A DNA stretch of 20,869 bases, taken from contig JBELEU010000019.1 of the NCBI GenBank assembly GCA_042093455.1, positions 1 to 20,869 of the forward strand, given 5' to 3'. Both the position numbers and the translations under genes were made by a program. This DNA is from GCA-2723085 sp042093455 (lineage in GTDB: Bacteria; Bacteroidota; Bacteroidia; Flavobacteriales_D; Parvicellaceae). Positions 15,665 through 20,869 of this stretch are shown one piece after another. Under the pieces are notes generated by a model that saw nothing but the letters and a program-made list of their open reading frames with translations, was not told the DNA's origin and ran no database searches. How positions within the stretch are numbered: position 1 is the stretch's first letter; each line of letters begins with the position of its first letter.

Positions 15665-16804
15665 ATGAAAAAAATTACTTTTATTATTTTACTTTTTAGC
15701 CTTTTTAACTGCGAAAAAAATGGAGAATCAATAAGCGATCTAAACGCTAAAAAAATGGAGATCATATCCAAAATTGAAACTCTAGAAAAGGAATTGGCTA
15801 AGGTTGATAGCAATTTAGTTGTTCTTGACACCAATAAAGCTGTGGTGGAAGATCTTCCTCTAGTTTCCATATTCACAACAGAACTTGGATATTTTGAGCA
15901 CTTCATAGAAATACAAGGGCAAATAACTAGCAAAAAAGAAGTTATTATACGACCTGAAATTAACGGTACTGTAGAAAAAATATATGTTTCTGAAGGAGAA
16001 TTTATTAAAGAAGGGTCTCCTATCTTTAAGTTATCAAATTCCATGTTGATTGCTCAAAAACAAGAAATTGAGGAGCAAATTAGTTTTGCAAAATTTATGC
16101 TCAACAAACAAGAAAAATTGTATGGAGAAGGCATCGGTTCTGAGATTCAACTTAAAGAAGTTCAAACAAGATATAACAGTTTAGAAAAATCCCTTGCAAC
16201 ATTAATGACTCAACTTAATAAAACTACTCTAGTTGCTCCGTTCTCGGGTTATGTTGAAAAACTTTATGTTCAAACTGGTGAATCAATTAGTCCCGCTAAT
16301 CCTTCCATTCAGCTTGTTGGAATAGATGATTTATATTTAACTGCTGATGTTTCTGAAAATTTAATATCTGATATTTCAATTGGAGATAGTGTTTCGGCAT
16401 ACTTGCCATCTCTAGGAATTAATATTGGTGGAGCTCAAATTTATAGAACTGGTAAATTAATTAATCCTGTTAATAGAACGATTAAAATAGAAGCCAAAAT
16501 AAGTTCTCCAAACAAGCAGCTTGTCCCTAATCTTATGGCGATAATTAAAATTAGAGATTATACTAAAGAAAATAGCATATCCCTTTCCTCTAGGTTAATT
16601 TCTAAAAACGCAACAGGTTCATCTTATTTGAAAATATTAGATGAAAACAACATAGTAGGAATAAAGGCTGTTTCTCTCGGTAAGCAGAGCGGCAATTATG
16701 TAGAAATTATTTCTGATATTTCACCCGGAGTTAAAGTAATTGATGCCGGGAAAAACAATGTTGTTGAAGGTCAAAAAGTTAATGTAATTCCAAGTAATAA
16801 CTAA
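15665..16804 (+). CDS. RND pump periplasmic adaptor (membrane fusion lipoprotein)
   Basis: A 379-residue HlyD/AcrA-type adaptor that bridges the inner-membrane pump and the TolC-like duct. The N-terminus is a lipoprotein signal with Cys16 (LFSLFNC); Asn precedes the Cys instead of the usual small residue, which is tolerated in Bacteroidota but not certain. A short predicted coiled coil (about 22-52) precedes the adaptor core. The core comprises a first barrel/lipoyl half (IIRPEINGTVEKIYVSEGEFIKEG region, 94-117), a helical hairpin (about 126-186) and a second lipoyl half (TTLVAPFSGYVEKLYVQTGE, 187-206), then beta-barrel and membrane-proximal domains. Its stop overlaps the pump ATG by one base (TAATG), so the two are translationally coupled. 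Confidence 0.92.
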   Translation: MKKITFIILLFSLFNCEKNGESISDLNAKKMEIISKIETLEKELAKVDSNLVVLDTNKAVVEDLPLVSIFTTELGYFEHFIEIQGQITSKKEVIIRPEINGTVEKIYVSEGEFIKEGSPIFKLSNSMLIAQKQEIEEQISFAKFMLNKQEKLYGEGIGSEIQLKEVQTRYNSLEKSLATLMTQLNKTTLVAPFSGYVEKLYVQTGESISPANPSIQLVGIDDLYLTADVSENLISDISIGDSVSAYLPSLGINIGGAQIYRTGKLINPVNRTIKIEAKISSPNKQLVPNLMAIIKIRDYTKENSISLSSRLISKNATGSSYLKILDENNIVGIKAVSLGKQSGNYVEIISDISPGVKVIDAGKNNVVEGQKVNVIPSNN

Positions 16805-19800
16805 TGAAAAAGCATATTGAAAATTGGCGAGAATTCGCTTTATCGTCTTTAGCTATTAACAATAGAAAAACGGTATATCTTCTGATTGCCATTTTGTTGA
16901 TTGGCGGGGTTTCGGCATACAACAAAATGCCTAGAGAAAGTTTTCCTCAGATTGAGATTCCAGAAATTTATGTTAATATTCCTTACCCTGGAAATTCTGC
17001 TGAAATTATTACTGATAAAATTGTTAAGCCCTTTGAGAAAGAACTTAACAAACTTAAAGGAGTAGACGACATCTCTTCAACCTCTATACAAGACTTTGGT
17101 GTTGTTCAAATAAAATTTGATTTTGGAATTTCTCCTAAAGATGCCAAGCGCCTTGTTGAAGAAGCACTTTCTGATGCTCGGTCAACCAAAACTTTTGCGC
17201 AAGATCTACCTGTTGAGCCTACAATTCAAGAAATGGATGTAAATGAATTCCCTATAATTAATATTAACCTTTCAGGAGATTACCCTGTTGATGTTCTTAA
17301 GGAGCAAGCCGATTTAATCAAAGATTTAGTTGAGACTATTCCTGAAATAAATGCAGTAGAAATAAGAGGTGTTCAAGAAAAGAAAGTAAAAATTGAAGTT
17401 AGAAAATTTGATGCAGAAGCTAAAAGAGTAAGTTTTTCCGATATAGAAAGTGCAATTCAAGCTGAAAACACAACACTAGGTGCGGGTAATCTAAAAGTTG
17501 ATGGTATTGATCATTTTTTAATCATTGATGGGAAATTCAAAGACTTTAAAGAGCTTGAAAACTTGGTCATCAAACATGAAGATCAAGACAACATTTATTT
17601 AAGAGATGTTGCTGATGTTTATTTTACAGATGCTGATACTTCTAGTTATGCAAGACAAAACAGTGAGCCTGTTGTCATGTTAGATATTAAAAAACGCGCA
17701 GGAGCAAACATAATTAACGCCATTGACCAACTTAAAGTTTTAGTCAGTTCTTTGGACAAAAAGTTCCCTAGAGGAATGAACTTAACTTATACCAATGATC
17801 AGTCCATAATGATTAGGTCTCAAGTAAGTAATCTAGAAAACTCTATCGTTTTTGGTGTGTTATTAGTTGTTTTTGTTCTGTTGTTCTTTTTAGGATTAAG
17901 AAACGCACTCTTTGTGGGTATTGCCATACCCTTTTCCATGTTTCTTTCTTTTATTTTATTGAACTCTGCTGGAGTCAGTTTAAACATAATGGTTTTATTT
18001 TCATTGGTACTTGCTTTAGGAATGTTAGTAGACAATGGTATCGTGGTGGTAGAAAATGTTTATCGATTTATGGATGAGGGGTTTTCTCCTTTTGAAGCTA
18101 CCAAAAAAGGTGTTGGAGAAGTTGCATGGCCAATCATTGCCTCAACAGCAACAACTCTTGCTGCTTTTGTTCCTTTGGCTTTGTGGCCAGGAATAATGGG
18201 TGAGTTTATGCAGTACTTACCTATAACATTGATGATTGTATTGGGTTCTTCTTTGTTTGTTGCTTTGGTTATCAACCCAGTGCTAATTGCAATATTAATG
18301 CGAGTAGAAGAAGAAAAAGCTAGTAGAAAAAGAGCTACAAAACTTTTTTTAATTGGAATCGTAAGCTCCATACCGTTTTACCTTTCAAGTATAACTTGGT
18401 TAGGAAATTTAATTAATATTTTTGCTTTTTTAACACTGCTTAATGCCTTTGCTTTGAGTCCGATGACAAAGTGGTTTCAGGGCAAGTTTCTGCCAAAAGT
18501 AGAAAATATATACAAGCGCTTTTTAAGCTGGGCTCTTAACAAAAAAAGACCCATTTGGATAATTGTAGGAACTTTTGTCACCTTGATTTTGTCCTTTGTT
18601 CTAACTGGTGTTTTTCCACCCAAAGTACTGTTCTTTCCAGATAACCAACCCAACTACATTAATATTTTTGTTGAACTTCCTGTAGGAACCAACATTACTA
18701 AAACCAATAAAAACACACTATTAGTTAAGGCTAAAATTGACAGTGTATTGAATAGTGCTGTTTCTGAAAATGATAGCAGAACACTTATGGAAGTAGTTGA
18801 TAAAGAAACCAAAGATGGAGTACAAATTGAAACCTCTTTTATTGCTTCTGTAATTGAACAAGTAGGAAAAGGTACTTCAGATCCAATGAATGGTCCTGCT
18901 TTTGGAGAAACACCACACAAAGCCAGAATCACTGTTTCTTTTTGTGAGTTTTCTCACAGAAAAGGAATCAATACAAGTGACGTTAAAAAAAGAATTGAAC
19001 AAGCACTTGCCGGAAAATTCAATGCAGATATTGGTATTATAGTGGATAAAGAACAAAATGGCCCGCCACAAAAACCCGCTATTAACATTGAAATTACTGG
19101 TTCTGATGAGTATGGTCAACTTACTGAAAAAGCGGCTATAGTCCAACAATATTTAGCCTCTAAAAATATAGCAGGTGTTCAAAAATTAAAATTGGATGTT
19201 GAGGTAAATAAGGCTGAAATTAACTTAGATATCAACAGAGAATATGCTAAAAGAGTGGGACTATCAACTGGTCAAATAGGACAAAATATTAGAACCTCTC
19301 TCTTTGGTAAAGATGTGTCTACCTATTCTTACGATGAAGATGATTATGATGTTAATATTCGTTTTGGTGACGCTTACCGTTCTAACCTTGAGTCTATTTT
19401 GAATCAAAAGGTAATGTTTATGAACAATAGAGGTCAAAAACTTACCATTCCTATTAGTGCTGTTATAAGAGACTTGAAAATTGTAAACAAGCATGCGGCT
19501 ATTAAAAGAAAAAACCTAACCAATATGGTTACGATTATTTCTGGTGTCAAAGAAGGGTACAATGCAAATGAAGTAATTGAAAAAGTAAAAAAAGAGCTTG
19601 AAGGTTTCAAATTAAGTTCTGTAGGGTCCTCTTTTAACAACCAAGGTTTTAATTTAAAATTTACTGGTCAAATGGAAGATCAACAAAAAGAAATGGCCTT
19701 TTTGAGCACAGCTCTTTTAATTGCTGTTTTCTTAATTCTTTTAATTTTAGTAACTCAATTTAATGCGTTTTCAACTCCTGTAATAATTCTTTCATCAGTT

Positions 19801-20328
19801 GTTTTGAGTCTTTCTGGTGTATTCTTAGGTATTGTAATTTCAAGAAGTGATTTTGTAATAATAATGACTATGATTGGTATTATTTCATTGGCAGGTATTG
19901 TTGTCAATAATGCTATTGTGTTGGTAGATTACACCAATCTATTAAGACGAAGAAAAAGAAAAGATTTAGAAATGAACGAAAAAGAGTTGCTAAGTCACTC
20001 TGATGTGAAACTTGCCATTGTTGAAGGAGGAAAAACAAGGTTGAGACCGGTTCTGTTGACTGCAATTACTACCATTTTAGGGTTATTTCCTTTAGCAACT
20101 GGGTTAAACATCAATTTCTTTACACTCGTTTCAGAATTTGATCCTCAAATATTTTTTGGTGGTGACAATGTTATCTTCTTTAAACCAATGAGTTTAGCCA
20201 TCATTTATGGTTTAACATTTGCCACTTTTTTAACCTTAGTTGTTGTTCCTGTAATGTATTATACTTTTTATAGATTTAAAGTGTGGTTATTTCTTAAAAT
20301 GAAATGGGAATTAAAGGTTGAAGTTTGA
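16804..20328 (+). CDS. RND-family inner-membrane efflux pump (HAE1/AcrB-like)
   Basis: An 1174-residue pump, longer than AcrB (1049), that exports its substrate using the proton gradient. The usual plan is present: first span at 22-40, large periplasmic loops at about 41-345 and 604-960, spans 2-6 at 345-500 and 7-12 at 583-602 and 963-1157. In span 4, LVDNGIVVVEN keeps the first relay aspartate (Asp410, equal to AcrB Asp407) but has Asn411 for Asp408. In span 10, VVNNAIVLVDY has Asn1035 where AcrB has Lys940. Arg1081 in RLRPVLLTA matches AcrB Arg971. Two extra hydrophobic helices (513-532 and 535-553) lie between spans 6 and 7, and an FFGGDN loop (1117-1122) precedes span 12. Metal-pump (CzcA) signatures are absent, so organic compounds are the likelier substrate. 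Confidence 0.94.
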   Translation: MKKHIENWREFALSSLAINNRKTVYLLIAILLIGGVSAYNKMPRESFPQIEIPEIYVNIPYPGNSAEIITDKIVKPFEKELNKLKGVDDISSTSIQDFGVVQIKFDFGISPKDAKRLVEEALSDARSTKTFAQDLPVEPTIQEMDVNEFPIININLSGDYPVDVLKEQADLIKDLVETIPEINAVEIRGVQEKKVKIEVRKFDAEAKRVSFSDIESAIQAENTTLGAGNLKVDGIDHFLIIDGKFKDFKELENLVIKHEDQDNIYLRDVADVYFTDADTSSYARQNSEPVVMLDIKKRAGANIINAIDQLKVLVSSLDKKFPRGMNLTYTNDQSIMIRSQVSNLENSIVFGVLLVVFVLLFFLGLRNALFVGIAIPFSMFLSFILLNSAGVSLNIMVLFSLVLALGMLVDNGIVVVENVYRFMDEGFSPFEATKKGVGEVAWPIIASTATTLAAFVPLALWPGIMGEFMQYLPITLMIVLGSSLFVALVINPVLIAILMRVEEEKASRKRATKLFLIGIVSSIPFYLSSITWLGNLINIFAFLTLLNAFALSPMTKWFQGKFLPKVENIYKRFLSWALNKKRPIWIIVGTFVTLILSFVLTGVFPPKVLFFPDNQPNYINIFVELPVGTNITKTNKNTLLVKAKIDSVLNSAVSENDSRTLMEVVDKETKDGVQIETSFIASVIEQVGKGTSDPMNGPAFGETPHKARITVSFCEFSHRKGINTSDVKKRIEQALAGKFNADIGIIVDKEQNGPPQKPAINIEITGSDEYGQLTEKAAIVQQYLASKNIAGVQKLKLDVEVNKAEINLDINREYAKRVGLSTGQIGQNIRTSLFGKDVSTYSYDEDDYDVNIRFGDAYRSNLESILNQKVMFMNNRGQKLTIPISAVIRDLKIVNKHAAIKRKNLTNMVTIISGVKEGYNANEVIEKVKKELEGFKLSSVGSSFNNQGFNLKFTGQMEDQQKEMAFLSTALLIAVFLILLILVTQFNAFSTPVIILSSVVLSLSGVFLGIVISRSDFVIIMTMIGIISLAGIVVNNAIVLVDYTNLLRRRKRKDLEMNEKELLSHSDVKLAIVEGGKTRLRPVLLTAITTILGLFPLATGLNINFFTLVSEFDPQIFFGGDNVIFFKPMSLAIIYGLTFATFLTLVVVPVMYYTFYRFKVWLFLKMKWELKVEV

Positions 20329-20834
20329 TGGTTTTTTTTCTTAAAAAAGTAATTCTTACAGAAAAAACCAGTGTATTTAATTTGTTAAATGCTGCAGCCA
20401 AAACTCTTGCTAGAAAAAAAATTGACCAATGGCGCTATTGGTTGAATCCGCCTGCTGAAAAAATTACATGGGTTGAGGAAGGTATAAAAAAAGAAGAGTT
20501 TTTTTTTATTGTGAATCAAAACCAACAAAAAATGGGAGTGGTAAGAGTTTCCAATGATGACGTGCTTTATTGGGGCCAAATGGATGACAAAGCGAAATAC
20601 ATTCATTCTCTAATTGTTGATGAAAAGTTCTCAGGTATGAATTTAGGAGCTGCTGTTATTAAAAGAATTAAAGAAGGGGCCATTTTAAATAATGTGAAAT
20701 ACTTAAGGTTGGACTGCGATTGCACCAATAAAAAACTTTGTAAGTACTATATTAATCAAGGGTTTGAACAAGTGGGGCAAAAGCAACTTTCGCTTGGAAA
20801 ATATAATTTATATCAGCAAAGAATTTCTTCTTAA
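20328..20834 (+). CDS. GNAT-family N-acetyltransferase
   Basis: A 168-residue cytosolic acetyltransferase from ATG 20328; a TTG at 20325 would add one residue. The core GNAT features are YIHSLIVDEKFSGMNLGAAV at 91-110, the acetyl-CoA pyrophosphate loop region in motif A, and LRLDCDCTNKKLCKYYINQGF at 126-145, motif B with the catalytic-region Tyr and the GF turn. The loop reads SGMNLG instead of the canonical R/Q-G-x-G-x-G/A, so one glycine and the basic residue are changed. Three cysteines cluster at 130, 132 and 138. The ATG shares its A with the pump stop codon (TGATG), so translation is coupled to the efflux operon. It could acetylate the same compound the pump exports, or a small metabolite or protein; the substrate is unknown. 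Confidence 0.88.
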   Translation: MVFFLKKVILTEKTSVFNLLNAAAKTLARKKIDQWRYWLNPPAEKITWVEEGIKKEEFFFIVNQNQQKMGVVRVSNDDVLYWGQMDDKAKYIHSLIVDEKFSGMNLGAAVIKRIKEGAILNNVKYLRLDCDCTNKKLCKYYINQGFEQVGQKQLSLGKYNLYQQRISS

Positions 20835-20869
20835 CTTTAATAAATTAGAAGTTTATATAAGGGAAATAA

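Noticed and set aside
18060..18932. Antisense open frames of about 90-100 codons inside the pump gene
   Set aside because: Low-complexity Ser/Thr/Ile-rich translations with no start context; they are complementary-frame artefacts of the pump coding sequence.
16804..20328. Heavy-metal (CzcA-type) efflux pump
   Set aside because: The span-4 motif reads LVDNGIVVVEN, not the metal-pump form, and no metal genes flank this operon; the HMA gene is about 15 kb away.

Overview
The window is strongly A+T-rich and densely coded, and it reads like a chromosomal segment of a marine-type member of Bacteroidota, most likely order Flavobacteriales. The evidence is: outer-membrane TonB-dependent receptors with N-terminal carboxypeptidase-like domains; a DUF6341-like / DUF6427-like pair of small membrane proteins; adjacent asnS and rpoN; start codons without Shine-Dalgarno sequences; and a few boxes resembling the Bacteroidota TAnnTTTG promoter element. 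No tRNA, rRNA, CRISPR array, insertion sequence, integrase or phage gene was seen. No stretch over 300 bases lacks a gene; the longest gap is about 140 bases (5254-5394).

Layout. (1) 1-1855, minus strand: a secreted heavy-metal-associated (HMA) domain protein followed with no gap by a TonB-dependent receptor cut by the window edge; a probable metal-handling pair. (2) 1978-5253: purine synthesis genes purD and purQ on the plus strand, flanking a 61-residue one-helix protein (minus) and a polytopic DUF6427-like protein (plus). (3) 5395-8318: a second TonB-dependent receptor-like protein, convergent with and overlapping an SRPBCC-fold gene. (4) 8394-10105: galE, overlapping a small outer-membrane beta-barrel gene. 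(5) 10107-13655, minus strand: an asnS-rpoN-PAP2-like run. (6) 13734-20834, plus strand: a tightly coupled five-gene operon of TetR regulator, TolC-like outer-membrane channel, periplasmic adaptor lipoprotein, RND inner-membrane pump and a GNAT acetyltransferase.

How the genes work together. The clearest functional unit is the efflux operon: the TetR protein probably acts on the palindromic 78-base region between itself and asnS; the next three genes make a complete tripartite envelope-spanning pump; the terminal GNAT gene starts within the pump's stop codon. PurD and PurQ catalyse steps 2 and 4 of de novo purine synthesis. The HMA protein and its receptor share paired cysteines and are likely to act on the same metal. 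Most of the window is ordinary housekeeping and envelope biology. I found no convincing undescribed multi-gene system. The best leads are the HMA/receptor pair, the pump with a rewired proton-relay network, its coupled acetyltransferase, and the inverted repeats in front of the TetR gene.
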